Positions 1-10,136 are shown, counted from the stretch's first letter. The stretch: DNA of 64,000 nt from Rahnella sikkimica (GCF_002951615.1 NZ_CP019062.1:4464001-4528000); one strand, 5' to 3'. Notes: generated from the letters alone by a model not told the origin. Numbers and translations: made by a program.

Positions 1-916
1 GTGAGATCACCGAATGCTGGCCATAAGCAATCGCCGCCCAGGACAGCAAAAGCAGAATCAGTCCCGCCGTTGTCGTCAGATGCGCTTTACCTTTATCGGC
101 CAGATGTCCTGCACGCGTAGCCGCCAGCGCACCCGCCGCGCCGACCAGACCAAACAGGCCAATGACCCCTTCGGAATAGTGATACGCCGGACCGGCCAGC
201 AGGAACGCCATCGAGGTCCACAAAATGCTGAAGTTGGCAAAGCAGAACATACCGATCAGCGCGCGGGTACGTAAAACCGGCGTGTGGATAAACAGGGTGA
301 AAATGGATTTGAGCAGTTGCGGATAGTTAAGATCCGTATGTTGCTGATGTTTTGGCAGTTTGCGCCACAACACCAGCGCCATAATAATCATCAGCGCACT
401 GGCAACCCAGTACACCGTCCGCCAGCCGCCGAGCGTCGCCAGCGCACCGGCAACCGTCCGGGCCAGCAGAATACCCAGCAACAGGCCGGACATAATCAGT
501 CCGACCACTTTACCGCGCCGCTCCGGTACCGCCAGCGTCGCCGCCAGCGGCACCAGAATTTGCGCCACCACCGAGAACAGCCCGGTCAGCGCCGTACCCA
601 CCAGCATAATGGTCAGCGTCGGTGCCATGGCGGTGATCAGCAATCCGGCGGCCGAGAGAAGTGTCATCAGCACAATCAGTCGGCGGCGTTCAAACATATC
701 GCCCAGCGGAACGATAAACATCAGCCCGCAGGCATAACCCAGCTGAGCGACGGTGACGATAAAACCGGCCTGATTAACGGAAAGGCTGAACGCGCGCGCA
801 ATGGTTTCCAGCAGCGGCTGCGGATAATAATTACTGGCGACGGCAAGCCCGGTGGCCACCGCCATCAGCATGATCAGCGCCGGGCTGAGCGTGACAGGTG
901 TTTTTGAGTTTTTCAT
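1..916 (-). CDS. MFS efflux transporter, C-terminus beyond the left edge
   Basis: The minus strand is open from an ATG at 916-914 to base 1, giving about 305 codons. The protein starts MKNSKTPVTLSPALIMLM and is strongly hydrophobic with repeated membrane segments. An early VPLGDMFERRRL stretch matches the MFS loop 2-3 signature (GD..GRR/ERR), and the fold resembles the arabinose/drug-efflux MFS group. It is therefore an inner-membrane, proton-driven exporter of unknown substrate. It is transcribed divergently from the LysR gene at 1064, and the shared 147-bp gap holds a palindromic operator, so that LysR protein probably controls it. The 3' end is missing, so the full length cannot be judged. 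Confidence 0.85.
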   Translation of the reverse strand, partial: MKNSKTPVTLSPALIMLMAVATGLAVASNYYPQPLLETIARAFSLSVNQAGFIVTVAQLGYACGLMFIVPLGDMFERRRLIVLMTLLSAAGLLITAMAPTLTIMLVGTALTGLFSVVAQILVPLAATLAVPERRGKVVGLIMSGLLLGILLARTVAGALATLGGWRTVYWVASALMIIMALVLWRKLPKHQQHTDLNYPQLLKSIFTLFIHTPVLRTRALIGMFCFANFSILWTSMAFLLAGPAYHYSEGVIGLFGLVGAAGALAATRAGHLADKGKAHLTTTAGLILLLLSWAAIAYGQHSVIS

Positions 917-1024
917 TATGAAAGTCAGTCTTTTTTATTGGAGATAGCGATAAGCCGCTGGTATGAAACTTCAGGAATGCAGCAGAGGCCCAGTATCGTT
1001 CACTCTTAAATATTAAACCAATGT

Positions 1025-1044
1025 ATAGTTTTGATTAAAACTAT
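1025..1044. promoter_or_regulatory. LysR-type operator palindrome between divergent genes
   Basis: ATAGTTTT-GATT-AAAACTAT is a perfect 8-bp inverted repeat around 4 bases and contains the T-N11-A pattern of LysR-family boxes. It lies 20 bp before the LysR start codon and 108 bp before the MFS start codon. That is the usual place for autoregulation plus control of the divergent target. Binding by the neighbouring regulator is inferred. Confidence 0.6.
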
Positions 1045-1063
1045 CTCATTTTGCGATTGATCG

Positions 1064-1939
1064 ATGAACCTCAAACAGATCCGGTTTGCCCTTGCCGTGG
1101 CGCAGGAACAGAACTTTACCCGGGCGGCGCAGCGCTGCCATACCGTGCAATCTGCACTGAGCCACCAGATTGCAAAACTTGAGGAAGAGCTGGGCAGTAC
1201 GCTGTTCGAGCGGACGTCCAGACAGGTCAAACTGACCGCCGCTGGCCGTGCATTTCTGGCTCCTGCAGAGAAATTGCTGGCCGCGCAGGGGGAATTGCTC
1301 GACACCATGGAAGCCCTGAAAGGCGAAATCAGCGGCACGCTCACGGTCGGTACGATATCAACGCTGAACGCGATAGATGTGGTCGGTCAGCTGGCGCGTT
1401 TTACGCAGCGCTATCCGCGGGTGAACATCCGGCTCTACGTAGGAATGAGTGAAAAGCTGCTTGAAGACGTGCAACAGGGCCGGACCGACGTGGCCTTTGT
1501 CGGCCTGTGGCCGGGTGACAGAGCGTCGATCAAACTGCCACACCGCCAGCTTTGTGATGAACCGCTGGTGGCGCTGGTCAGCCCGAACCATGTTTACGCG
1601 CAACGTGGGACGGTGGCGTTAAGCGAGCTGGCGCAGGTGCCGCTGGTGGATTTCTATGCCGGTTCCGGTGCGCGCCGCCAGACCGATAACGCTTTCAAAG
1701 AAGCCGGAATTACCCGCCATGTCAGCTTTGAAATCGATCATATCGAGTGGCTGGAAAATATCGTCCGCCGCTCGCTCGCCGTCGGCATTGTGCCGCTTTC
1801 ACGGATTCAGGCCGGCAGCGATCTGGTGTCGATCCCAATCGAAAACGCGCCGCGCCGTCAGGTTTTTTGTGTCTGGCAAACCACGATGTCCCTGGCCGGG
1901 CAACGCTTTCTGGCAATCTCCGAAGACGACACGCTGTAA
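1064..1939 (+). CDS. LysR-family transcriptional regulator
   Basis: 291 aa, the usual LTTR length. The N-terminal winged helix (about residues 1-60) has the classic pattern: MNLKQIRFALAVAQEQNFTR, then AAQRCHTVQSALSHQIAKLE and ELGSTLFERTSRQVKLTAAG. The rest is the periplasmic-binding-protein-like effector domain (about 90-285). It is divergent from the MFS exporter gene ending at 916, and most such pairs are regulator and target. The inducer is unknown. The start is the ATG that gives the family N-terminus. A GC-rich hairpin follows the stop. Confidence 0.92.
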   Translation: MNLKQIRFALAVAQEQNFTRAAQRCHTVQSALSHQIAKLEEELGSTLFERTSRQVKLTAAGRAFLAPAEKLLAAQGELLDTMEALKGEISGTLTVGTISTLNAIDVVGQLARFTQRYPRVNIRLYVGMSEKLLEDVQQGRTDVAFVGLWPGDRASIKLPHRQLCDEPLVALVSPNHVYAQRGTVALSELAQVPLVDFYAGSGARRQTDNAFKEAGITRHVSFEIDHIEWLENIVRRSLAVGIVPLSRIQAGSDLVSIPIENAPRRQVFCVWQTTMSLAGQRFLAISEDDTL

Positions 1940-1942
1940 ACA

Positions 1943-1976
1943 CAAAAAAAACGGGCGGAGATTTCTCCCCGCCCGC
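1943..1976. terminator. Convergent rho-independent terminator (LysR gene / proX)
   Basis: A run of eight A's followed by a G/C-rich inverted repeat (CGGGCGGAG ... CTCCCCGCCCG) lies between the LysR stop and the proX stop. Read on the minus strand it is a stem-loop followed by a U tract, so it best terminates proX. It may also act weakly for the plus-strand gene. Confidence 0.75.
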
Positions 1977-2000
1977 TGGTCTTACTGAGTTGATTTTGGG

Positions 2001-2996
2001 TTACTTCGCGGCGGCAGCGGCTTCTTTCACCCAGCCATCGAACTCTTCCTGGTGGGCTTTAATCCAGCCGTCGGTCTGCGCGTCGATATCGGCATCCGAG
2101 TTTTTACCGGCGTGCATTGCGGCATTCTGCGCATTGATGTCTTTCAGCGGTAATTTCATGATGGCAAACAGCTTCGCGGCGGCCGGATTTTTCTCCGCCC
2201 AGGCTTTGTTCGCCACGATGTGCATGGTACTCACTGCAAAACCGTAGTTTTTGCCGTTGGGTAATGTGGTATCAGCGTTTTTATTGCCCGGCACCACGGA
2301 GAACGGCACCTGCATCCACAACACATCTTTGCCCGGAATCAGCACGTTGCTGACCCAGTACGGCGTCCAGGTGTAATAGAAAATCGGTTTACCTTCTTTG
2401 TATCGCGTGATGGTGTCGGCGATCATTGCGGAATAGTTACCCTGATTATGCGTCACGGTTTTTTCCAGGCCGTAGGCTTTCAGCTGTTCATTGATCGCCG
2501 CTTCACAACCCCAGCCCGGCGTACAACCGGTCAGATCGGCTTTGCCGTCTCCGTTGGTATCAAACAGCCTGGCGAGCTTCGGATCTTTAAGCTGTTCGAT
2601 GTTGGTGATGTGATACTGCTCGGCGGTTTTCTTATCGATAAGCCAGCCCTGCGCTGCGCCGGTGACATAGGTCCCTTCGCGATAGAACACTTTATCGCCA
2701 CCGGCGGCTTTGTACATTTCATCATGCAGCGGCGACCAGTTCACGGCGGTAAACGTGGCATCACCGGCGGCAATCGTGGTGTAGCCGACGTTGTAATCCA
2801 CTTCACGGGTTGGCTGAACGTCATAGCCCAGTTTTTCCAGCGCCTTGTTCACCAGTTCCGTCTGGAAGGTTTCTTCGCTGATGGTGCTTTGAATCGGTGT
2901 CACGCTGACGCCTTTACCCGGAAGATCGGCGGCGAACGTTGTGGCTGTGGTAAATGTGGTGAGGGCGGCGACCGCCAAAATCGAAGTTGTACGCAT
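2001..2996 (-). CDS. proX: Glycine betaine/proline betaine periplasmic binding protein ProX
   Basis: 331 aa with a cleavable signal peptide ([29 protein letters not shown]). The mature part matches the OpuAC/ProX fold, including the aromatic-rich ligand-box segments [14 protein letters not shown] and [13 protein letters not shown], and a Ca-loop-like stretch [12 protein letters not shown]. It captures glycine betaine in the periplasm and delivers it to the ProVW permease during osmotic stress. It is the third gene of proVWX, 115 bp after proW with a stem-loop in the gap. Such a gap often accompanies higher expression of the binding protein. Confidence 0.96.
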   Translation of the reverse strand: MRTTSILAVAALTTFTTATTFAADLPGKGVSVTPIQSTISEETFQTELVNKALEKLGYDVQPTREVDYNVGYTTIAAGDATFTAVNWSPLHDEMYKAAGGDKVFYREGTYVTGAAQGWLIDKKTAEQYHITNIEQLKDPKLARLFDTNGDGKADLTGCTPGWGCEAAINEQLKAYGLEKTVTHNQGNYSAMIADTITRYKEGKPIFYYTWTPYWVSNVLIPGKDVLWMQVPFSVVPGNKNADTTLPNGKNYGFAVSTMHIVANKAWAEKNPAAAKLFAIMKLPLKDINAQNAAMHAGKNSDADIDAQTDGWIKAHQEEFDGWVKEAAAAAK

Positions 2997-3071
2997 GGTG
3001 AATCCTCATTCTTTTTAAGTTGATAGCTTATGAGTGGATTGGATGGACTGCGTTGTTTTAGCTTTTGAGCG

Positions 3072-3095
3072 TTCCCGGCAGCGAACCGCCGGGAA
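3072..3095 (-). promoter_or_regulatory. Intercistronic stem-loop between proW and proX
   Basis: TTCCCGGC and GCCGGGAA form a perfect 8-bp stem around an 8-nt loop in the 115-bp proW-proX gap. There is no U tract, so an mRNA processing or stabilising element is more likely than a terminator. The role is inferred from position. Confidence 0.5.
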
Positions 3096-3111
3096 AAGTG
3101 CAGTGTGTGAA

Positions 3112-4287
3112 TCAGGCTTTTTTAACGAAAGGCTTCATCACCAGACCGACCGGTCCGCGGGTGAACCAGCGGTGACCGCCTTTGCTGCGGCTGTCACGGC
3201 CCATTGACTGCGTCAGGCGGTCGAGGATGATGGCGAGAATAACGATACCCGCACCACCGACCGACGCGAGGCCCATATCCAGACGGCCAATCCCGCGCAG
3301 AACCATCTGACCCAGACCACCGACGGCGATCATCGAGGCGATAACCACCATCGACAGCGCCAGCATCAGCGTCTGGTTAATCCCGGCCATGATGGTCGGC
3401 ATCGCCAGCGGAAGCTGAACTTTAAACAGCAGCTGGCTCGGGCTGGAACCGAAGGATTTCGCGGCTTCGATCAGATCTTCCGGGACCTGGTTGATCCCCA
3501 GAATCGTCAGACGCACGACCGGTGGCAGGGCGAAGATAATGGTGACCACCACGCCCGGCACGTTACCGATACCAAACAGCATGACGATCGGCACCAGATA
3601 CACGAACGCCGGTGTCGTCTGCATGGCGTCGAGCAGAGGCCGGATAATTTTCGCCGCCCGCTGACTGCGCGCCAGCCATATCCCCATCGGCAAACCGATC
3701 AGAATACAGAAGAACAGCGAGGTCAGAACCAGCGCCAGCGTCACCATCGCCTGTGACCACGCGCCGATTGCGCCGATCAGCACCAGAGAAACCAGCGTGG
3801 CGGCACCCATGCCTAAACCGGCCATCTGCCAGGCGAGCAGGGCGAAGATCAGAATCGCAATGGGCGCTGGCAGCGATTCCAGCCCGCTTTGAAAACCGCT
3901 TAGTATAAAATCGACCGGCACGCGGATCCCCTGGAAGACCGGGCGGAAGTTGCCGACCAGCCAGTCGATCCCGCTGGTTACCCAGTGGTCGAGCGGGATC
4001 AGCGTGCTGTGAAACGGATCCAGAATATTAAAATGCTGATGCTGTTCCGGTGCGACGCTCAGCCAGTCGTTGGCCTGTGCGGCGGCATGGTGCGTGGTGT
4101 CCGGCGCGCTGGTCGTGGCATCGCTGCCGCTACCCCACGGATCGCCACCGGCTGCGGCATCGGGCTGCGGCGCAACGCCACCGCTGGCGTTATCTGCACT
4201 CCACGGATCCACGGAAGCATCCAGTGGCTGAGCCTGAGCCGCCTGCGCGTGCTGAAGAACTGCATGGTTTATGGTTGAGTTGCTCAT
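3112..4287 (-). CDS. proW: Glycine betaine ABC transporter permease ProW
   Basis: 391 aa, against about 354 in E. coli. The conserved part begins near residue 85 ([18 protein letters not shown]) and carries several membrane helices and the ABC permease EAA loop ([19 protein letters not shown]). The extra length is a hydrophilic Ala/Gly/Asp/Ser-rich N-terminal tail with two DPW units (SVDPWSAD and GGDPWGSG). E. coli ProW has a shorter periplasmic tail of similar type. The start overlaps the proV stop by 4 bp (ATGA), so the two are translationally coupled. It forms the channel of the proU importer in the inner membrane. Confidence 0.96.
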   Translation of the reverse strand: MSNSTINHAVLQHAQAAQAQPLDASVDPWSADNASGGVAPQPDAAAGGDPWGSGSDATTSAPDTTHHAAAQANDWLSVAPEQHQHFNILDPFHSTLIPLDHWVTSGIDWLVGNFRPVFQGIRVPVDFILSGFQSGLESLPAPIAILIFALLAWQMAGLGMGAATLVSLVLIGAIGAWSQAMVTLALVLTSLFFCILIGLPMGIWLARSQRAAKIIRPLLDAMQTTPAFVYLVPIVMLFGIGNVPGVVVTIIFALPPVVRLTILGINQVPEDLIEAAKSFGSSPSQLLFKVQLPLAMPTIMAGINQTLMLALSMVVIASMIAVGGLGQMVLRGIGRLDMGLASVGGAGIVILAIILDRLTQSMGRDSRSKGGHRWFTRGPVGLVMKPFVKKA

Positions 4288-5480
4288 TCGTTACCCCCTT
4301 CTTTATCCAGAGCCTGAAGCAGCATGGCTTTGGAAATAATGCCGATATAGTTATTGTCCTCATTGATCACCGGTACAGCGCAAGGCGCGGCGGCAACATG
4401 AGAAATCAGTTCGCTGAGCGGCATATCTGCCTGCACCGGTGCCGGTGATTCCAGCAGGGCGCTTTCCAGCGGCTGATTGGCTTTCAGCGCGGTTTTCAGG
4501 GATTCAATCGACACGACGCCGATGAATTTCTGTCCGCGTTCCAGCACATAACCATATTCGCGGTCTTCGTCTTCGAGCAGCTTGAGTGCGGCACGCGGAC
4601 CAAAACCGGGGGTTTTACGAATGAGCGCGCCACGACGGCGGGCAATGTCTTTGGCGCTGAAGACCTGACTGATATCGACACCGCGGAAAAAGGTGCGGAC
4701 ATAGTCATTGGCCGGATTATTGAGGATATCTTCCGGCGTACCGACCTGAACCACTTCGCCGCCCTGCATAATCGCAATGCGGTCGCCGATGCGCATGGCT
4801 TCGTCGAGGTCATGGGAAATAAACACGATGGTGCGCTGATGCTGCGCCTGTAGCTTCACCAGTTCATCCTGCATTTCGGTACGGATTAACGGATCGAGCG
4901 CCGAGAAGGCTTCATCCATCAGCAGAATATCAGGGTTATTGGCCATCGCACGGGCTAAGCCGACGCGCTGACGCATCCCGCCGGACAATTCATCCGGATA
5001 AGAATTGGCATAGTTTTCCAGCCCGACCTGACGCAGCGCATCCAGCGCTTTGGCATTACGCTCTGCCACCGGCACCCCGGCCAGCTCCATACCAAACGCC
5101 GTATTATTCAACACGGTCAGGTGTGGCATCAGCGCAAAGGACTGAAATACCATACTGATTTTACTGCGACGCACCTGGCGTAATTTTGATTCTGAGATTT
5201 TGGCGATGTCTTCGCCGTCGATCAGTACTTCGCCACGGGTGGGCTCTATCAGACGATTGAGAAGGCGTACCATGGTGGATTTACCGGAACCGGATAACCC
5301 CATGATGACGAAAATCTCGCCTTCTTCAATGGCCAGACTGGCATCTTTAACGCCAAGTGACAGACCGGTTTTCTCAAAAATTTCTTCTTTACCCTTGCCT
5401 GCGTCAATCATCTTGAAAGCGCGATCCGGGTTCTCGCCAAACACCTTATAAAGATTTTTTACTTCGATTTTAATTGCCAT
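4284..5480 (-). CDS. proV: Glycine betaine ABC transporter ATPase ProV
   Basis: 398 aa. It has Walker [10 protein letters not shown] (about residue 60), signature [14 protein letters not shown] and Walker [15 protein letters not shown], followed by two C-terminal CBS motifs (about 280-398). In OpuA/ProU systems these sense ionic strength. The protein couples ATP hydrolysis to betaine uptake. It is the first gene of proVWX; the operon promoter should lie in the AT-rich DNA just upstream. The start [15 protein letters not shown] matches E. coli. Confidence 0.97.
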   Translation of the reverse strand: MAIKIEVKNLYKVFGENPDRAFKMIDAGKGKEEIFEKTGLSLGVKDASLAIEEGEIFVIMGLSGSGKSTMVRLLNRLIEPTRGEVLIDGEDIAKISESKLRQVRRSKISMVFQSFALMPHLTVLNNTAFGMELAGVPVAERNAKALDALRQVGLENYANSYPDELSGGMRQRVGLARAMANNPDILLMDEAFSALDPLIRTEMQDELVKLQAQHQRTIVFISHDLDEAMRIGDRIAIMQGGEVVQVGTPEDILNNPANDYVRTFFRGVDISQVFSAKDIARRRGALIRKTPGFGPRAALKLLEDEDREYGYVLERGQKFIGVVSIESLKTALKANQPLESALLESPAPVQADMPLSELISHVAAAPCAVPVINEDNNYIGIISKAMLLQALDKEGGNE

Positions 5481-6070
5481 GCAATATGCATTCCTTGGAT
5501 ATAAATAGCCTTATCGGCTTGATGTCTAATTTTTCTGTTGAAACGTATAGTTTTTTTGCCTGTTACATAATAGTGAACGCTTTATACCCTAACACACCAA
5601 AATTCTGAGACAAGTCTCAATGTTTCTCAAAGATATTCATGGTTGCGTTTCTGGTGGCGTATTTTTATGTATTGTGCGCGTCTAATTTAAGTCAGCACTG
5701 GTTGACATTTAATGACAATTTTAAAGGTTCTGTGAGTCTTGTTTCCTGCCTAATTATCTGACGTGTGCGTTTCGCTGAATATATAACTAATGCATTGATT
5801 ATAAATGAATTAATGCCTTCTTGTTTTGTAGGGTTTTTGGCGGTTTAAATAGTGTGATTAAGACGGATTTAATGCGAATTTCATCTCGGGGTTTGCAATG
5901 TGTAAATAGTGATTTCAGCTTGGACTGAAAGCCCCGTATTTACCGGTTGTCTGAAAGGTGAATATTCTCGGAAATAATCGCACTGTGCAGGGCGAAATGC
6001 GGGAATTTGGCCAGCGGAGCCGCTGGCCGTGAAGGCGAAATTCAGAGGGGCAGAACGCCATAATTCGGGT
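5481..6070. other. AT-rich intergenic region upstream of proV
   Basis: There is no convincing gene in these 590 bp. The region has many A/T runs and lies between proV and the stop of the CitB-type regulator. In enterobacteria the proU promoter and its H-NS-sensitive regulatory elements sit here and extend into proV. I cannot assign -35/-10 boxes with confidence. Confidence 0.5.
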
Positions 6071-6784
6071 TCAGGAGGAGGATTTTTCCTCAGTCACTAT
6101 TTTCCGGTACAGACGCCTCGGATGGCCGATATTTCCGTACTGCATCTCGACGCCGATAAAGCCAATTTCCACACAATATTCCAGATAACGGCGGCCGGTG
6201 GTTTTGCTGATCCCAACCTCTTCAACCACCTGTTCCACTGACCAGCTAACGTCGGGTTTCGCGGTGAAAACCCGCTGAACCAGTTCGAGCGTATTCGGCT
6301 CAATCCCTTTCGCAGAAGGGGCTGGCGGCGTATCGCTGGCGGGCAGATTAAACAACTTATCCAGCGCCCGCTGATCGACCACTTTCACATTGCGCAGGGT
6401 TTGCACCAGTTGCATGAAACGCTCGAGCGAGCTGCGCAGGCGGTGAAACGACACCGGCTTAATAATGTAGTCAAACGCGCCGCTGCGCATGGCGTGGCTG
6501 CACGTCTGCATATCGCTGGCCGCGGTAATGAAAATCACCGAGCAGTCGAAGCTTTTGAGCAGCGGGCTGTCGATCAGATCTACGCCCTGGCCGTCTGGCA
6601 GATAATTATCCAGCAGCACCAGCCTCGGCTGATGCAACCGCAATAGCGAACGGGCCTGTTCCAGCGTGGCGGCAATTCCCACCACGCGCAGGTTAAAGTT
6701 TTGCTCGATAAAATCACGGTGCAGACCGGCAAGGTGCGGCTCGTCTTCCACAATCACGACATCGAGTGCGCTGCTGTTATTCAT
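6071..6784 (-). CDS. Two-component response regulator, CitB/DcuR family
   Basis: 237 aa from the ATG at 6784, which overlaps the sensor gene by 8 bp (ATG inside CATGAATAA). The receiver domain (about 5-120) has the acidic pair ED (13-14), phospho-acceptor D59 in LVLLDNYLPDG and the conserved lysine in DYIIKPVS. The C-terminal part (about 170-225, WSVEQVVEEVGISKTTGRRYLEY) is the helix-turn-helix typical of CitB/DpiA/DcuR regulators. Together with the sensor at 6777-8429 it should respond to an external di- or tricarboxylate and activate the divergent 2-hydroxycarboxylate transporter. The exact effector is not evident. Confidence 0.9.
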   Translation of the reverse strand: MNNSSALDVVIVEDEPHLAGLHRDFIEQNFNLRVVGIAATLEQARSLLRLHQPRLVLLDNYLPDGQGVDLIDSPLLKSFDCSVIFITAASDMQTCSHAMRSGAFDYIIKPVSFHRLRSSLERFMQLVQTLRNVKVVDQRALDKLFNLPASDTPPAPSAKGIEPNTLELVQRVFTAKPDVSWSVEQVVEEVGISKTTGRRYLEYCVEIGFIGVEMQYGNIGHPRRLYRKIVTEEKSSS

Positions 6785-8429
6785 GTTGCTGTCCTGTTGA
6801 CCTCTCTGACGGATACGGGATAAACACTGAAAATATCGTACCCTGAGGCGCATTGTCTGAGATTTCGATGCTGCCGCCTGCCTGACGGACATAACCGGCC
6901 ACCAGATAAAGCCCGATACCGTGCTCCGCGCCGGTCATCTCATCGCCGCCGGAGGGCTTCGAGGTGACGCCTTGTTCAAACAGATTCGGCTTCAGGGCAT
7001 CATCGACGCCGCCACCGCGATCCGCCACCTCAATCAGCAGCTCGCGGTTCCTGTCTGAAATATACAGTTCTACCGGGGAAACTGGCGCGCCAGCTTTCAG
7101 CGTGGCGTCCACGGCGTTATCGAGCAGGTTGCCGATCACCGACATCAGCTCGGTTTCGCCGATGACCGGCGGGATCCGGGTTAACTGACACGCCGGATCA
7201 AACACCAGCTCGACGCCTTTCTCGCGTGCACTGACGAATTTCCCCAGCAGCAGCCCGCAAAGGGCGGGTGACGTAAAGCGCGCTGACACGAAATCCAGCA
7301 CCGCCTGCGCGCCTTCCGACTGTGCCTGAATGTAATGCATCGCGTCATCGTAACGCTGCATTTGCAGCAAACCGGCCAGCGTCGCCGTCCAGTTCAGCTG
7401 TTCATGGCGCATGATGCGCAGGCTGTCGGCGTAACGTTTCACCTGACTCAGCTGGCTGCTCAGCGTATTAATGTCATTTTTATCGCGGAAGCTGAACACC
7501 CATCCGCTTTCTTTGCCCGGCTCCAGCTCCATCGGCACGCGGTTCACGATCACCTGGCGCTGGTTAAGCACGGTGATCTGATCATGGCGGCTGCTATTGT
7601 CCTGAATGCCACTTTGCGTAAAGAACGCGGGCGGCGTGTGGAGCACCTCTTCCAGAGGTTTACCGAGCAACTCGTTTTCCGGCTGACGGATATCGAGCAA
7701 CTCCCTGGCGGCGCGGTTAATGGAAATCAGCTGCTTCTCAGCATTAATCGCAAATACGCCTTCGTACATGGCTTCCAGCAGTGCTTTTTGCTGGCGAACC
7801 AGCAGCGCAATGTCTTTGGGTTCGAGCCAGAACATCTGTTTTTTGACGTTGCGGGTAAACATCCACGAGAAAATAAACAGCAGTAATAGAAGAAGAAGAC
7901 CGTATAAACCGGCCTGCGCCAGACGGTGGCCGTTAATATTGTCGATGTAAGACGTGAGATAGCCGACCGACACAATGCCGATGACCTGATTATTTTCGTC
8001 GAGGATTGGCGCTTTGCTGCGTAATGACACGCCGATGCCGCCCTGACGCACCGATATAATGGTTTTCCCGGCCAGCACTTCCGCGTTATCGCCGCCAATC
8101 ATCGGCAGGTCTATTCTGTCGGGGGATTCGGAGTGATAAAGATGCCGCTCGCGGACGTCACCAATCACGATATAGCTGGCATCACTCTTATCGCGTAACG
8201 GCTGGATAAGGCGTGCAATTCCCGGCACATCCCGACGGGCGACTTTCTCCGCCAGCCCCGGCATCAGCGCAATTTCGCTGGCCTGAACTCTGGCGCGTTG
8301 CCCCAGATCGTGATGCAACTGGCGGTCGATGATATGAAACAAAATAGCGCCCAGCAGCACCAGCAACAGGCAGGAAAATACCACCAGAGATAAAAAGAGT
8401 TTTACCTGAAAAGGTAATCTTAATTTCAT
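6777..8429 (-). CDS. Two-component sensor histidine kinase, CitA/DcuS family
   Basis: 550 aa from the ATG at 8429 (MKLRLPFQVKLF); a TTG 12 bp upstream is a less likely start. Order of parts: first membrane helix (about 10-35), periplasmic PAS-like sensor, second helix (about 175-195, GLYGLLLLLLLFIFSW), cytoplasmic PAS (about 215-320), H-box RIMRHEQLNW near 345, and HATPase with N box NLLDNAVDA and G box EHGIGLYLV. This is the architecture of citrate and C4-dicarboxylate sensors. It is translationally coupled to its regulator, with the transporter gene divergent 320 bp away. Confidence 0.92.
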   Translation of the reverse strand: MKLRLPFQVKLFLSLVVFSCLLLVLLGAILFHIIDRQLHHDLGQRARVQASEIALMPGLAEKVARRDVPGIARLIQPLRDKSDASYIVIGDVRERHLYHSESPDRIDLPMIGGDNAEVLAGKTIISVRQGGIGVSLRSKAPILDENNQVIGIVSVGYLTSYIDNINGHRLAQAGLYGLLLLLLLFIFSWMFTRNVKKQMFWLEPKDIALLVRQQKALLEAMYEGVFAINAEKQLISINRAARELLDIRQPENELLGKPLEEVLHTPPAFFTQSGIQDNSSRHDQITVLNQRQVIVNRVPMELEPGKESGWVFSFRDKNDINTLSSQLSQVKRYADSLRIMRHEQLNWTATLAGLLQMQRYDDAMHYIQAQSEGAQAVLDFVSARFTSPALCGLLLGKFVSAREKGVELVFDPACQLTRIPPVIGETELMSVIGNLLDNAVDATLKAGAPVSPVELYISDRNRELLIEVADRGGGVDDALKPNLFEQGVTSKPSGGDEMTGAEHGIGLYLVAGYVRQAGGSIEISDNAPQGTIFSVFIPYPSERSTGQQHE

Positions 8430-8748
8430 ACATCCCGCCAAAAGCCAGTCCTCAGATACTCATCGAATAAGCGTACCACGGCGAAAACGCCGCCGTAATC
8501 TGGCATAAGCGAAGTTGTGAACGAAGAAGATAAATAGAAGGCAATTCACGCAGTGATTGCAGGGTTAATTGCGGGTTTTACTACTTATCTGATAATCCTT
8601 ATAAATTTGGACGCATTAACTCCATAAACACCATAACAACCTTTATCCCTGCGGTTTTAATTTGAACAACCTCACATCCGGCTGACCGGCCATTTTCATA
8701 TGCTCAGGCTATCAATAAGAAAAGACTTCAGAAGAAAGAGGCAATGTC
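8430..8748. other. Divergent regulatory region, sensor kinase / 2HCT transporter
   Basis: This non-coding stretch of about 320 bp separates the sensor gene from the transporter gene. It is AT-rich in the middle and must hold both promoters and the response-regulator sites. I do not see a clear operator repeat. A usable ribosome-binding site (AAGAAAGAGG) precedes the transporter ATG at 8749. Confidence 0.45.
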
Positions 8749-10104
8749 ATGAGCACAACAGACGATTCCTACATCGCTGTCAAAGAAACAAAAACCTCCG
8801 GCATGTCTGCCCGGCAAAAATGGTGGCACATTCTGGATAACTACAAAATTGGGATTATCCCGCTGCCGTTTTTCCTGCTGGCGGGCGTGCTGATCCTGCT
8901 CGATTGCCTGAACGGCAAACTGCCCAGCGATATCGTGGTGATGGTGGCCACTTTGGCGTTCTTCGGTTTTGCCTGCGGTGAATTCGGCAAGCGTCTGCCG
9001 GTGGTCGGCAAACTCGGCGCGGCGGCGATTTGCGCCACCTTTATTCCGTCCGCGATGGTGCATTACGGCCTGCTGCCGGACGTCGTGGTCGATTCCACGG
9101 TCAAATTCTATAAATCCACCAACATTCTGTATCTCTACATCTGCTGCATTATTGTCGGCAGCATCATGAGCATGAACCGTCAGGTGCTGATCCAGGGCTT
9201 TATGCGGATCTTCGTGCCGATGCTGTGCGGAGAAATTGTCGGGATGATCGCCGGAATGGCGATGGGCACGGCGTTAGGTTTACCGCCGGTGCAAACCTTC
9301 TTCTTCCTGATCCTGCCGATCATGGCCGGTGGCGTCGGTGAAGGCGCGATCCCGCTGTCGATGGGTTACGCGACCATTCTGCACATGGAGCAGGGTGTGG
9401 CGCTCGGGCGGATCCTGCCGATTGTCATGCTGGGCGGTCTGACGGCGATTGTGCTGGCGGGTGTACTGAATCAGCTCGGAAAACGTTATCCACATCTGAC
9501 CGGCGAAGGTTCGCTGATGCCAACCAAAGAAGGCAATATCGGCAGCGGAACCGATGAGTTTCAGGGCAATCCCGGTGTGAATGCGCTGGCCTGCGGCGCG
9601 CTGCTGGCGATCCTGCTGTATATGGTCGGGATGCTCGGGCAAAAATGGATTGGCCTGCCTGCGCCGGTCGGGATGTTGTTCGCGGCGGTGCTGGTGAAAC
9701 TGGCAAACGGCATTTCGCCGACCATCCAGCACGGTTCGATGACGGTATATAAATTCTTCCGCACGGCCGTCACCTATCCGGTGCTGTTTGCCGTTGGCGT
9801 GGCGATTACGCCGTGGCAGGAACTGATCAACGCGTTTACCGTGCAAAATCTGCTGGTGATCGTCACCACGGTGCTGGCGCTGGTGGGCACCGGTTTCTAC
9901 GTCGGGAAAAAAATCGGTATGCATCCGATTGATGTCGCCATTGTTTCCTGTTGCCAGAGCGGGCAGGGCGGCACTGGCGACGTAGCCATTCTGACCTCCG
10001 GTAACCGCATGACGCTGATGCCTTTCGCCCAAATCGCCACCCGCATTGGCGGTGCGATCAACGTTTCCGTCGGGCTTTTCGTGCTGGCGAAGTTCTTCTC
10101 CTGA
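8749..10104 (+). CDS. 2-hydroxycarboxylate:cation symporter (2HCT family, CitS/MaeN/CimH-like)
   Basis: 451 aa with about 11 hydrophobic segments. The two family re-entrant-loop signatures are visible in modified form: GGVGEGAIPLS (family GGxGxGAxPLS) near residue 198 and QSGQGGTGDVAIL near residue 405. Family members import citrate, malate or lactate with Na+ or H+. GVGEG instead of GNGAG makes it closer to the malate/citrate carriers than to Klebsiella CitS, but the substrate cannot be fixed from sequence. The divergent CitA/CitB-type pair is the likely regulator. Confidence 0.9.
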   Translation: MSTTDDSYIAVKETKTSGMSARQKWWHILDNYKIGIIPLPFFLLAGVLILLDCLNGKLPSDIVVMVATLAFFGFACGEFGKRLPVVGKLGAAAICATFIPSAMVHYGLLPDVVVDSTVKFYKSTNILYLYICCIIVGSIMSMNRQVLIQGFMRIFVPMLCGEIVGMIAGMAMGTALGLPPVQTFFFLILPIMAGGVGEGAIPLSMGYATILHMEQGVALGRILPIVMLGGLTAIVLAGVLNQLGKRYPHLTGEGSLMPTKEGNIGSGTDEFQGNPGVNALACGALLAILLYMVGMLGQKWIGLPAPVGMLFAAVLVKLANGISPTIQHGSMTVYKFFRTAVTYPVLFAVGVAITPWQELINAFTVQNLLVIVTTVLALVGTGFYVGKKIGMHPIDVAIVSCCQSGQGGTGDVAILTSGNRMTLMPFAQIATRIGGAINVSVGLFVLAKFFS

Positions 10105-10113
10105 TTTCCCTTC

Positions 10114-10136
10114 GCCCCCTTTTCTGTAAAGGGGGC
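10114..10136 (+). terminator. Stem-loop after the 2HCT transporter
   Basis: GCCCCCTTT and AAAGGGGGC form a 9-bp stem with a 5-nt loop starting 10 bp after the transporter stop. No good U tract follows, so termination strength is uncertain. Confidence 0.5.

Noticed and set aside
284..907. Long plus-strand frame over the left-edge exporter
   Set aside because: Arg/His/Gln-rich translation without family features. The minus-strand frame encodes a clear MFS protein, so this is an antisense shadow.
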